A stretch of DNA of 21,031 bases, taken from the NCBI GenBank assembly GCA_036897625.1, contig JAYMTA010001235.1:1-21031 (forward strand), given 5' to 3'. Of the stretch, positions 1 through 11,200 are shown in pieces (within the stretch, counting starts at the first letter, position 1; each line of letters begins with the position of its first letter). Made by a program: the position numbers and the translations under genes. The notes under the pieces were generated by a model, which was not told where the DNA came from, searched no databases, and saw only the letters and a program-made list of their open reading frames with translations. Source of the stretch: Pelargonium cotyledonis (Eukaryota; Streptophyta; Magnoliopsida; Geraniales; Geraniaceae).

Positions 1-654
1 GACTTATTCTCACGCCGGAGGCGTTTCCTCGGACACACATCCAGGGGACCGCTTAACGGTGCGTTACCTGTGTAGGCCCACAATCACTGACCGGACGTGG
101 ATCACTGCTACCACCTCACATCGAAGACCTAACTTTGACTTAGTCAAAATCCCTAACATTTGGGGAAAAGAATACCTAAATTGAACTTAATCAGAAACCC
201 TAACTTTGGACAAGAAGACCATACGACGACGTACCAGGACCCTTGAATTGACTCAGAAAAAATTGTCAAATCAATAAGAGTTTGAATTTCTCTGTTTATT
301 CTTAAGAAAAATAAAAAATCAATCCCAGACTGTTCATCATTTTAGTATAAATATATAGTATGATAAATCAAGAGTATGAACAAACCAAGAACATAAAGGT
401 TAGCTGACATTGAATCATGCTAGAAACAAGAAACCAGAGACACCAAAATCACTTGATCATGAAAAACTTAAACTTCACAAACTCCACAGATCTACCTATT
501 AAACATCCCAAAAACATTTCAATCTCAATTTAAAATCCAAAATTGGATAGCCAAACCATTAAAGAAAATCTATAAATGACATCAAGTTTAAAAATCCGAA
601 ATCTGATACGCAATCGAGTTAAAACATGTACAGATCAATCTATTTGATACAATT
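1..654. other. Intergenic, no gene recognised
   Basis: No open frame of useful length or recognisable domain is seen on either strand. The first 130 bases are more GC-rich than the rest, which is AT-rich non-coding sequence. It could be the edge of a repeat whose other end lies outside the window, but nothing inside shows that. Confidence 0.4.
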
Positions 655-957
655 AATGACTCAGAGCCTGTAAAGTTGGACGTGAAGGGGCTTCGCAGGT
701 TCTATGATGAGTTTGTGAAAGATATGCATCCAATTAAAGAGTACAAGTACCTGAACCCTGAAGGATGCTAAAAGTAAGATCCTCATACTGACTGAATCTG
801 CAAAGGGATCTCTTGATCTTAAAAAAGATGAGATGATGAAGCTGTAATCTAAAATGGTTCCTTGTAAAGCAATTTGCCAAAAGTGGAAGCAGAGATAGAG
901 AAACTGAAATGCTCTATGGAAAATGTCAAATCTAAATTACATAAAGAGGTGTATTAA
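655..957 (+). pseudogene. Broken coding remnant, family not recognised
   Basis: Three adjoining protein-like segments sit in two different frames. The first (655-771) reads NDSEPVKLDVKGLRRFYDEF and continues with a charged, helical-looking stretch to a stop. The second (764-847) reads DAKSKILILTESAKGSLDLK and continues to a stop. The third (874-957) reads LPKVEAEIEKLKCSMENVKS and looks like a coiled coil ending in a stop. Amino acid composition is protein-like throughout, but a frame change and internal stops break it, so it looks like a decayed exon or processed copy. I do not recognise the parent family. It could also be a real exon set with introns I fail to see, which is less likely because the segments abut or overlap. 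Confidence 0.4.
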
Positions 958-1859
958 TATTTAGAATTCATATCATATAGTTATTGGATGCTTGAACTAT
1001 ATTTTTCATAAACATATTAAGTAATTGTTTATCTTTGAACAATTATGATTAATATTCATTGTCATAGTAATTAAATGTGCAAGGTGCACAAAGATGCAAA
1101 AGGGACTTGGGGATTAGACTTGAAGAACGGGTGTTAGATGCAATTTTACTAAAAACATAATTTGATGAGCTTAACACAATAAATATGCATGAAAATTAAT
1201 AGGGGTAATTATGCAAAATCTCCCTATAAATGAAATGGAGGGTGTGGTGTGTGGTGTAAACATGAAAACAAGCTAGCTTTAAATGGGGGGGGAGGTTTTT
1301 ACAAAAGCCTAAAGCAACATTAATTTGGGTTTCTTTGACAGTGACCTATCCTTTGCACAAAGAATCACAACACAACTTTATATTCCATCGTCCAAAAATA
1401 ACATTTATATATTCATCAAGATTATATAATACAACTATGGACCCAAACCAAAGCAGAGACGAGAATCATATTTTTTTTCTTTTCTTTATTAACTTCTTGC
1501 AGAATATACCTAAAAGAACCAAGAAAAGCATCCTTCATTGCCTCCCTTTTCATAATCTTAAAGCTTTTGATCCTTGTAATCACAAAAATAAACACTCACC
1601 AATTACCATACATGAAACTACTTTTTCTAATTTCTGACTAGCAACTCTAAGTTTGCATTTGTCAATGAATCCAAGCAATCTAATGAGTAATGATACAGCT
1701 TGAGCAAATATTCTCAGACTTAACTATGCAACACAATGAAGCACCACCAATAAAATTGAGTAGCTTGAGCAATCTAATTTCTGATTTCTTATAAAGATGA
1801 TGTTGCTTCATAGTATACGCGTACCTCTGCACCGATTGAATTTATTTATTTAAAAAAAT
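958..1859. other. Intergenic, nothing recognised
   Basis: This is AT-rich sequence with a run of eight G near 1285. A 100-codon open frame at 1335-1637 has low-complexity composition (Phe, Asn, His, Lys) and no domain, so I treat it as chance. Sequence clearly shared with other parts of the window begins at 1860. Confidence 0.4.
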
Positions 1860-2454
1860 TATCCTCATTCTTAAACAAAAATAATTCTAGCTGAATCTGA
1901 CAAATAATTCAAGAACTGGAAATCACATTATGGTATAACAATCTTTTTGCCCGCATAAATGGTATAGCCTGATAGCCCATTTGCCTCTTTGATGGCATCA
2001 ATAGACACCAAACCAAGAGCAAAAAGGAATAAGCCAACAACTAAAGCCCCAAGAAAAAAGTGTCGCATGGAATTATTTGTCATGTATCCACATTTCTTCA
2101 AATTGTAAACATTCCCAGGAAAGTTTTCAGGATAGATTAGTGAAGTTTAGGTTCAAAATTTCAAATGCACGCCATAAATTTCCCTCTTAAAAAAACATAC
2201 TCTTCATAACACATTTTTAGTTTCCGCACATTGTTTAACATTCGTCTAAATATTTTTTATATAAAACTATTTCTAGTGCTATGAAACAATTGTGTGTGCA
2301 ATTATATATGTTTCGGCAATTAGACTTTTTTCATGTATACTAAACGTCATATTTTTATTGTTTTACAGAGCAGATAGTTGCTTAATATATGAATATAATC
2401 CAATGGGGGTAAAAAATGTATTTCTTTGCACCAATTACTGCAATTGCATTGGCA
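1860..2454 (+). repeat. Inverted repeat, arm A (595 bp)
   Basis: The reverse complement of this stretch matches 4161-4706 almost base for base over several hundred bases, apart from a few indels. The outer end is at TATCCTCATTC (1860) and the inner end at TTGGCA (2454). The arm carries the last exon of the LysM pseudogene (1928-2008) and intron sequence upstream of it. Relative to arm B it has about 130 extra bases near 2250-2385 and lacks about 115 bases of 3' UTR-like sequence next to the exon. The loop between the arms is about 1.7 kb. Confidence 0.9.
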
Positions 2455-2517
2455 AACAGGTATAGCACTAATTATAGTGCACATGTATTGATTGACAACA
2501 CTCGCGTATTGACTTAC

Positions 2518-2853
2518 AGGCAAATAGTAGCAACTTTTTGTTCGGAAGTCTGTAGAGTATTTGACATTGATTGTTCTCCCTCTAATATCTTCCATCAAGC
2601 TCCTGTACTTGAAGTTGACAATCTCCACCTCCTTAATCCACCTGGAAAGTGTAGGGCAATCTGTTTTAAAAATAACATCCTTAATTCTCTGATGAACAAA
2701 AAAGAGTAAAGCAGTAAGAAAAGCATGGGCTTCTGCTACTATATTAGAATGGGAAGAAGAGGGATTGCATCCTTTAGCAATAGGATTCCCATTGAGGGAC
2801 AATTCCCACTCGATTCCACTACACCCATTCTTGAAGGCTCCGTCACTTGACAT
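2518..2853 (-). mobile_element. RNase H-like (RVT_3) fragment of a retroelement
   Basis: The reading frame from 2853 begins MSSDGAFKNGCSGIEWELSL, then IVAEAHAFLTALLFF and DVIFKTDCPTLSRWI. This is the layout of the plant LINE-type RNase H domain (PF13456): Asp in the DGAF strand, Glu in the AEA helix and Asp in the TDC strand. The domain is about 110 residues. Its C-terminal part is weak and I see no reverse transcriptase upstream, so it is a fragment. It lies in intron 2 of the LysM pseudogene, just inside the loop of the inverted repeat. A GTAAGT at its 3' end (about 2513-2518) looks like a splice donor, so capture into a transcript is possible. A domesticated single-domain gene is the alternative. 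Confidence 0.7.
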
Positions 2854-2924
2854 TACAAGGTAGAGGTAACCTCTCTTGTGGAACTATAGTCAGAGGAGTG
2901 AGCTTTATAGCAATGTGAAAGCAT

Positions 2925-3055
2925 GTTATAAACATTTAGTGAAGTGGTAGAGATTCACAAGTCTAACTTATCAAACAGAGTTCGATATTAGAATTTCCAA
3001 ATTTCCCATGTTCGAACAAAATGGGACTATTATCCGCACCCTTGCCAGCTTCCAA
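2925..3055 (+). mobile_element. Possible tRNA-derived SINE remnant
   Basis: An A-box-like GTGGTAGAGATTC (about 2944) is followed 38 bases later by a B-box-like GAGTTCGATATT (about 2978). That spacing and these words resemble a pol III internal promoter. No cloverleaf can be drawn and no target duplication was identified, so this is not a tRNA gene. A chance match is possible. Confidence 0.35.
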
Positions 3056-3879
3056 TCCAAAATGATTTACTACTTGCTGGGTCCATAAAAGCATTAGATT
3101 CCTACCCTGATACAACTTAGCTAAATGTATTCTTAAATCTTCAGTCCTAATCGGAAAAAATGACTTTCAGCAAAGGATGGCGTAGAAGCTCTTATTGAGC
3201 TGCCTTTGTACCTTTAATGGATGCTACACTCTACTAGGTAAAAGCTTATATAAACATTAAATGTAGACGCTTATTATGTACACTTACTCGATCACAACTC
3301 TTAGTTTTCAAGATTAGATAACCAAACTTTGAATGAAGCAATATGCTGTAATCTAACATTTATAGAAGAAGTAAACCAAACTCTCCAGACCTGACACACC
3401 TTAGAAAACTGGCATAGCTCCATACCAGCATTTTCATATGAATTTTTTTTATAATTCCTTATGGACAAAGCAAAAATTAAGATAGGGCACATGAACCAAA
3501 CTTGTAGAGAGACCCCAAAGGTATCTCCTTTCACAATATGTATAGTTCTCTGAACCACATTATGGTCGTTACGCACCTTGGAGATGGTTCTCGGGATCGA
3601 GGTGGAGGTGGGGTGTCCCGGATCGGCTGAGTCGACTCGCTGGTTCTGCTGCGAGGGTTTAAGCTTTGAGTATGCTGATAGGAACGCGAGAAGAAGATTA
3701 AGCCTTGGCCAGCACTTGTCGTCGGGGGCGGTTAGCACCGTCACCGAGCGGCGCGTGGGGAAAGGGTTTAGGCAAGTTTTTTTTCTTTGAGGGAATCACA
3801 TTGCTATTCAAATAGTGGAAAGTAAACCGCGCGCACTTGTTTGTCCAAAATCGGTGCGTTTTGGTTTCATTTCCTTAAA

Positions 3880-4057
3880 GAACAACTATAAAAACTAAGC
3901 CCTGCTCTGTATACTGTAACTGTCTCATCAACTCGTCTCACACCCAGGATCAGCATTTTTCAGGTAATTTTCTCTCTCTCTCTCTCTCTCTCTCATAGTT
4001 CTTGCTTCTTTTTCAGTAATTAGCTCTCATCTCACACCCAGGATCAGCATTTTTCAG
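3880..4057 (+). promoter_or_regulatory. TATA-like site, CT repeat and duplicated 27-mer
   Basis: CTATAAAAAC near 3887 is a good plant TATA box for rightward transcription. It is followed by CT-rich, 5' UTR-like sequence including a (TC)12 run at 3971-3994. A 27-base word (CTCACACCCAGGATCAGCAT plus TTTTTCAG) occurs at 3937-3963 and 4031-4057. The first copy is followed by GTAATT, a donor-like site, and the second ends in a pyrimidine-rich CAG, an acceptor-like site, so a 94-base 5' UTR intron is possible. No convincing coding region follows. Transcription from here would run into arm B. Confidence 0.45.
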
Positions 4058-4160
4058 AGAATTTCATAGAAGCAAAAGCTAGCAAGTCTCTCTCTCTATC
4101 ACATTATGATTTTTGTCTTTGACTATGTGTTCTTGTACTAGCTTTATTATGTGATTAGAC

Positions 4161-4706
4161 TGCCAATGCAATTGCAGTAATTGGTGCAAAGAAATACATT
4201 TTTTTACCCCCATTGGATTATATTCATATAACTATTTAGACGAATGTTAAGCAATGTGTGGAAACAAAAAATGTGTTGTGAAGAGTATGTTTTTTTAAGA
4301 GGGAAATTTATGGCGTGCGTTTGAAATTTTGAACCTAAACTTCACTAATCTATCCTGAAAACTTTCCTGGGAATGTTTACAATTTGAAGAAATGTGGATA
4401 CATGACAAATAATTCCATGCGACACTTTTTTCTTGGGGCTTTAGTTGTTTGCTTATTCCTTTTTGCTCTTGATTTTGTGTCTATTGATGCCATCAAAGAG
4501 GCAAATGGGCTTTCAGGCTATACCATTTTCCAGTTCTTGAATTATTAGAATGATGTATATGTGTATTCTGTAATGGTTTGGAAATGGCATTTCCAAAGTA
4601 GTAGCCATGAAATAGAACTGTAAAGACAGCAAGTCCAGTTGGAAGTAAATAAAAATTGTTATTTGTCAGATTCAGCTAGAATTATTTTTGTTTAAGAATG
4701 AGGATA
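4161..4706 (+). repeat. Inverted repeat, arm B, with truncated LysM exon 3
   Basis: This arm is the reverse complement of 1860-2454. It carries LysM exon 3 in plus orientation (from about 4480), reading VSIDAIKEANGLSGYTIF, where the exon is cut short: about 45 bases are missing between two ATACCAT words present in arm A, and the frame runs into downstream sequence. The acceptor AG before the exon is TT. Unlike arm A, it keeps about 115 bases (4549-4664) that match the 3' flank of the intact gene (about 12715-12860, reverse complement), so the two arms lost different pieces of one ancestor. Confidence 0.9.
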
Positions 4707-4843
4707 TAAATGACAATGAGAAGGAGATTCATTCTCATTGTTCATGTTTGAATTATGATTTTTCGGTCCTGAAAATGGCTTTAAAATGAGAATTGAGAAT
4801 TTCATTTTCATTGTCATTCTTGATTCTCATTCTAATTCCAAAC
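4690..4843. mobile_element. MITE-like foldback next to the LysM 3' flank
   Basis: The left end (GTTTAAGAATGAGG, then AATGACAATGAGAA) is an imperfect inverted repeat of the right end (CATTTTCATTGTCATTC, then TCTCATTCTAATTCC). The words resemble common plant MITEs built on GAGAATGAGAAT. Related sequence lies at about 12380-12680 beside the intact LysM gene, so the element was probably present before the gene was duplicated. Arm A is cut inside it. I cannot assign a superfamily. Confidence 0.5.
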
Positions 4844-5037
4844 ATTTTAATCCAAATGCTATTGTAATGTAAAAATGTTTTAGAAACGGGTGGCCTCAAA
4901 AAGCACGTAAGGTGCATCCTCTATAATTCTAACATGTCTGCAAATGGCAACTCTTACTTACACTTGAAATAGTAAAAATAAGTACAATACTGATGTGAAT
5001 AACTATCCAAAACAACAATTCATTCAACAATCACACA

Positions 5038-5043
5038 TTTATT
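5038..5043 (-). terminator. Candidate poly(A) signal for TAF4
   Basis: AATAAA on the minus strand lies about 175 bases past the TAF4 stop codon, in AT-rich sequence, a normal position for a plant 3' UTR. Plant poly(A) signals are loose, so this is a candidate only. Confidence 0.45.
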
Positions 5044-5218
5044 TTTATATTCATCTTACAAGATATTCAAGTTCAAAGATGTAACAGAGAATTGTGTATG
5101 GAGCCTAAGTGCAAAATCTGCATCATTACAATGAGATCATCACTTATATCAACTACACATTTGATGCATCTTTTAAAATCAAAATTCAAGAACAAGGGTT
5201 CGGTGAATCAGAGACGCT

Positions 5219-8200
5219 TTACTCGACTGCAGCTTCAGAACAAACCTTCTCATACAAGCGATAGATCAGCGTAGACCTTGACATCTGGGGTTCTCTTTCC
5301 AGTACTGCAATAACATCCTTGACACAAATACTACGAGCCACTCTTTGTGACATGGCACCTTGATTTCTTCCAAACTTTCTACTAGTCCCTGCAATAATAT
5401 TTGGTAACATTGTGGATCAATGCTAGACACAATATGATTAATTTCCCATCATTACGGTATTTAATGTAGTGAGAAGAAAAGAAAAAAATGTCAGCTGAAG
5501 AGCTTATGACTGGCTGAGATTACCATAATGAGAGGATGACACCTCATTACTTATCACCCGTAAGGCTCAACGGACTTTTTGACGAATCAAAATGATTTTA
5601 ATAGTTATGACTTGAGATTTAGTTAACTGCCTATACTATACCGTAATAAGAACTTGATCAATAATAAATTCAACAACACTTACCAGATGCACCAGCAAGA
5701 GATGAATAGCCTCTTTTTTCTGCATCTTGGTTTTCCCTTGTATTTCTTCCAGATGTTGTCGAAGATTTGCGATTCGTATCTTTTCCTGTCTGACAGCCAG
5801 ATGCTACATCTGTTACCCCCTCACGTTTCTGGCGAGCTTGCTCAGCCATAAGTTGCCATTTCGACAGCATGTCATCTCCTCCAACAGCAGCGCGGGCAGC
5901 AACATTTGCAGCTGTTGTCCTCATTTTATCATCCTCCTCCTTGTTTACCTGCACACACCAGAAAGTTCATCGATGGTCTTTTTGATTTGGCAGAGTGATC
6001 ATTAATGAAGATGCCTGCAAATGAATCTTCCTTCAGGGTTTGATACCTTGAGTGACTTCATACGACCATCATCTTTATCCTTATCACCATCAGCTTCAGA
6101 ACTGCCCTCCGGCTACAAAAAGATACATAAATATTTCGTAACAAAAATTATATAAATGCCAAAACTTAAAAGCCATAAACAACAGAAGCCCCGACATCCC
6201 CACAGTAATACACACAATGATGCCATGTATGTTAATATATTATGCATCTACTTTGTGTCTAGATTTGTTTTCAAGTGAGACTGTAGAAAAGATGCTTGAG
6301 ACAAAAGAATGGATAACAATTCCAGGACGAAATAGAACAGAATACGCTCACATCATTTTGTTTTCGAAGCTTCTCTGCTTCAGCCTGTTTTTTCTCCCAT
6401 TCTTCCTTAGCTTTTCGGTTCATTGAGGCAATCTGTTGCCGGACATCTGAGGTGATGATAGTTCGGTGCCTTGGTTTCTCTGCATCCACACGCTACAAAT
6501 TTATTTTGAATTAGAAAATTATTACAATAAATGTATCATATAGGTGATTCACGATAACAGAGAAGTAAAAAAAATGCAACTTACCTGTTTTGACAGTCTG
6601 ATAAGACTATTGATCAGTCCCCTCATTCTTTCCTCCACACACTGAAGACTCAATTGTGTTAGAAAACATCTAATCATATAATAAAAAAGGACAGAGTGGT
6701 TAACATCATACCAGAGACAAGCACCGCTCCACATCATTGCTTATATTCTTCACGCCACATTTGGCCACTGCCCCAATCAATCACACAAACCAAATGTCAA
6801 CAATTGTGCAACTACTACTGCTTTCTTCCATCATACAGAAATTGCATGCAAATACAATAAATAGAAGAAAAGTGAGAATTTTAACTGATCTCAGCCAACT
6901 TCTTTTGCAAGGGATTTTTCTGCAAAAGAAGCCTGTCTTCTTCTTCTTGAACAACTTTCCGAGATGCTTCAGATACTCGACTGTCCTCCTTTGCCCCAGA
7001 AAATAGCTGTTCTTCCTCTTCCTATGTATGAGCAGAATTCCATTAAGATTTTTAACTTGGTAATTTTAAGAGCGTAACATCTTTGATGATACTTTTGAGA
7101 CAGCAGAACTGCTGAAGGTCAAATATCATACCCTCAGATTAACCCCACTAACAGCAGTGACATCATTGAGTTGTTCAATGCTCTGATCCAGAAAACCTCC
7201 GGATACTTTTTGCTTTTTGCTGAAGTGCATCAATAGAGTTTAATGATAAATTTAAATGTGTTAATGAAGATTAAAGCTGCAAGAAAGTGAAAAATCGACT
7301 CAGCTTGTGACACTTCATTTCACCTTGGCAGAGGTGGTGAGGAACCATGTGAATCCAGTGGTTTCTTCTGGCCAACAGAAGTCTTTTTAGCAGGAGTCCT
7401 TGCATTGATACCAGCTGGTGAAGTTGTTGAGGGGATCCGAGAGCCTAACTGATCAAGTACAGAAACAAGAAAATTGATCAGAGACTGTACAAGGCCTTAA
7501 CATGTGAGAATTAAGATGGTGAGGCAGAACTAGAATTTTGATAGTGGATAGGGAGTAGGGACAGAAAACGAGGGCAAGCCTTGGAGCAAGACTGCCATAA
7601 ATGACCAACCCTCTCTATACCCCATAATGGTGGCAGCCTCACACCGTTGACCTCTTTTTAATAGGGATAGAAAACATATTCATATAAGTCATTCATACTC
7701 GGTCTTCCATAAAAGGAGAAAAAAAAAAGTACCCCTAAAACTACAGGAGAACAAATATGTGTTGCTTATCAAAAAAAAAAACAAAAATGTGTTCATCATC
7801 TTCTAGTGCCAGCCAGTATTACATAACATAAAGATATTTTTCATTATGACATGAGTAAACATGTCTACCGAATTATTATTTTTTACTTCTAACATGCAGA
7901 ACAATAACTTTTAGACCCAGCTCTGGCTATCAAATTTTTAAAGAACGGCAAGCAATGGTGAAATTTTCCATGAAAAACACAAAAAAAATAGCTATCCTTG
8001 AGATGCAAAAACTCTTCATTCAGTTTTATCCATAGAGTAGATCCCTGCACTCTTGCATAGTCACAAAAGAACAATATTGCATGAAATAACTAATTCAAAC
8101 CCTCATATTGGAAGTACATCTTTTAATTTTCACTAAATGATGGGAATTTTAAATGAGGTGGCAGTCGAGTAAAATATTCGTTCAAATGAAGTAGTTTATT

Positions 8201-11200
8201 ATAAGGCTATATTAAGAGCACATAAAATATAAGTGAAAAGACCTCACAACACACTGAGAAAACATTTGTGATCAAGAAGAAATACCGAGGCATTGGGCTC
8301 CATCTGTGAAGGCAGGGAAGAAGAAATTGAATTTGGAGGCATAGTGCTTGTTGATGATGAGAAACCTATTCTAGGAGACTGTTTCTCGAGAGAGTCATCC
8401 TTCATAGTTCCTGACATAGCATTTCCATGATCAACCTGAGCTGCAGAAATAGATGATAACCCCTGCGGGGTAGCCACCTGGGGTTTCTGTTGCTGCTCAT
8501 TACCCTGATCTGGTTCCTGTTTTACATAATTCATTGATGTTAAAGAGCCAGGATTCTGTTCTTTACTGGTTGATGATTGCCATGGAACAAGATTCTGTTG
8601 ATTTGGACTGTTTGAAAACTGAGACAGAGATCCACCCGGCCCTCTCTTCGGATCATTAAAATTCTGCCGCTCGAACTTAGGCACATTCATCATGTTCATG
8701 GACTGGCTCACACCTCCCAACTGAGTTCCACCCATATTTTGATGAAGTGGAATCTGCCTCATTTGAGAATCATGAGACTGTGTTTTGAGAGATGATGTGG
8801 ATGTATTGACATTTGTCCCAGTATACTGGTGATAATTACCACCAGGATTTCCATACATATGAAAGGATGTCTGTGGGAAGTGTACAGGTTGCTGCTGCTT
8901 GTTTAGCCCTTGGATTGGAATTGACGGGCGCTCCCCTTCTTGCTTGACAGAGCTCAAACTGGAAGAAGGCATTTGGCTTACTTGCATTCCATGTGAATCT
9001 AACTGGCCCTCTCGGGACTTTTTAGAGGTGTTTTCTACAGTTGGATAGGCAGATTCAGTCTGCGCTTGGACTATTGAAGACAAAGCATTAGATGGGTCTG
9101 CTTGGCTCTTCTGATTAAGTTGTGTTAATGCTTGGCGATTGGTGAACTGTGTGCTACCGCCACTGGTGGCTGGCATTCTCAAATTGTGTTGGGACCCTGG
9201 AGCTGGTGACTGCAGCTGGAATTGGCTTGGACCTCCCTGCAAATGCAGAAAAGCCAAGTTTTAGCTTGATCTTGATTCTCCACATTGATACATAATGAAC
9301 TTCAGAAGTGATGAAAATTTCCACACTCAAAAAATGTGAAAAGATAAATTACATACAAAGATGCAAGTCAAACCCAACTAACAAATGACCTTCCCAAACC
9401 CATGCAATGTAAAGTAAAGTAAGTATTCACTTTTACCTGCCCATGCAATTTTGCTACTGCCAGCTTTAACATCTGATCACCGACAATGTTTCTCATCAGC
9501 CTCACAAATCCTTCTTTGGGGATTTCGTTTTTCTAGAAAAACATTGCCAATTAAAGAAATGAGGATACAAAATAATGCATCAAATTCATTGCACTGGAAA
9601 AAGAAAAAGAACTATCAATAGTTTTAGTCAAAACCATACCCTTAGTTTACCATACAGAGTTTGAAGTTGCATGGCCCTGTCTTTATCGAGTTGGGGCATT
9701 ATGACTGGCATTAATAGAGCAAAAGGTACTTGCTTACTACGATTTGCAGTGACATTTGCCTGCTCTGTGATTGTAGCCTGCTGATTACTCATCTTCTGTA
9801 ATTTTAAGTATTGAGAATCTGTATTATGCATTCTGTCCTGATCATGTACTGGAGCAGAATTTGTTTCAGAAACCTGCACCCCAGATGTTTGGGGAATGTG
9901 GGGAGCAATTTGCTCTGCATGCCCTTGTAGATGAACGTCTTGGGACTGTTGGTGCTGCATTTGAAGGTGGTTAAGTTCTTGTGAGGCATTACTTTGTTGT
10001 TGGTGAGAATCAGCATCAGGCACTTGTTGCTTTAACTCTGTTTCAGATGAAAGTTGACCATGCTGCTGGGCAGCTTCTAGGTTTTGTTGATTTTGATAAC
10101 CCATACTTTCACCTTGGCTGGAAGTTTGCCACTGTAGAAAAGATTGGCTAGAAGTTTGGTTGTTTCCTTGAGACATTACTGCTTTAATTTTCAGTTACAC
10201 GTGTCATTCATGAAGAATAAGTTTTTAGTAAGGCTTTGAGCTAGTAAAACACAAGGGCAAAGAAGGTAAGAACTTGTAGTTATGTACATTGAGTACATAC
10301 TGGCACAAGATAGTTCTCCTGAATTTTGAAACCTCACATTTTCTTTAACTAAACATGTCTTATACCAAATCTTTAACTATAACTCACTAAGGAAACAAAC
10401 TAGCTAGGATTGCAGAAAAATAAAGTCACTGTTAATATGGAATGCACATATTCAAATTCTTAGTTGGAAAGACATGTGCACAATTCTAGTCAGGTTTCCA
10501 ACTACAAAATATGTAACCAAAACTTCCGGCAAGGATTGAGAATGAGAAATTGTCAACATAATTGATATGAACAAAAAAAAAGGCTTAAACGATGAATACC
10601 AACAAGCTAAGCAACAGTGTATATTCTATACATTCATATCAGCTAAAAGCTCGACGCAATAATAAATCTAGGCAAATTAAGATCATAGCAGCAATTAATA
10701 AAAAAAAAAAAAGATCATAGCAGCAATTAAAAAAAAAAAGATCATAGCAGCAATACAAAGCATGAACGATGAATAGAAACAAGCTAAGAAAGTACGACAC
10801 TACATAGCAGCAATGCAAAGCATGAACAATGAATACCGACAAGCTAAGCTAGTATGATACTGCATAGCAACCAATAGAGGGACTTTTCAAACTAAAGCTA
10901 CCTTACTCATGGCCTATCCAAAAAGATACACCCACATCAACTTATAATTCCAATGAAACCGAGCAAATTGACTTTCTCAAACTTGAAACTTTGGCACAGT
11001 AAGGAAAATCAATTCAAACTCCATTTCACCATCTTCCAACCCAAACAAGCTTACCACTATTTCTAGCCAATTTGACAAATTCTTGGATATGACTCTCGAC
11101 TAATCTCTACCAAACTGATGATGATAAATTTAAGCCAATTTGAGATCATACATAACAGCAATGCAAATCAATGAACAACGAATGCGTAAAATAGCAATGG

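Larger units (their letters stand above)
1928..3770 (-). pseudogene. Dead copy of the small LysM-domain gene
   Basis: This copy matches the intact gene at 12879-14185 exon by exon. Exon 1 (about 3583-3760) keeps the TM-region and proline-rich coding but has lost the start codon and shifted frame. Exons 1 and 2 are separated by only about ten bases of old intron (GTGCGTAAC), so most of intron 1 is deleted. Exon 2 (about 3505-3572) still reads VVQRTIHIVKGDT, then loses one base in the run that encodes TLWG in the live gene and goes out of frame. Exon 3 (1928-2008) is fully open, reading VSIDAIKEANGLSGYTIYAG and on to a stop, but the splice acceptor AG before it is TG. A retroelement fragment sits in intron 2. 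Together these leave no plausible full-length LysM product. Confidence 0.85.

Noticed and set aside
2944..2990. tRNA gene suggested by A- and B-box-like words
   Set aside because: No acceptor stem, anticodon arm or other cloverleaf pairing could be drawn, so it is kept only as a possible SINE remnant.
10639..10842. 67-codon minus-strand hydrophobic open frame in TAF4 intron 2
   Set aside because: It is the translation of the GATCATAGCAGCAAT minisatellite and poly(A) spacers.
10679..10870. CRISPR-like repeat array
   Set aside because: The units are tandem or A-rich-spaced minisatellite copies in a plant intron; there are no unique spacers.
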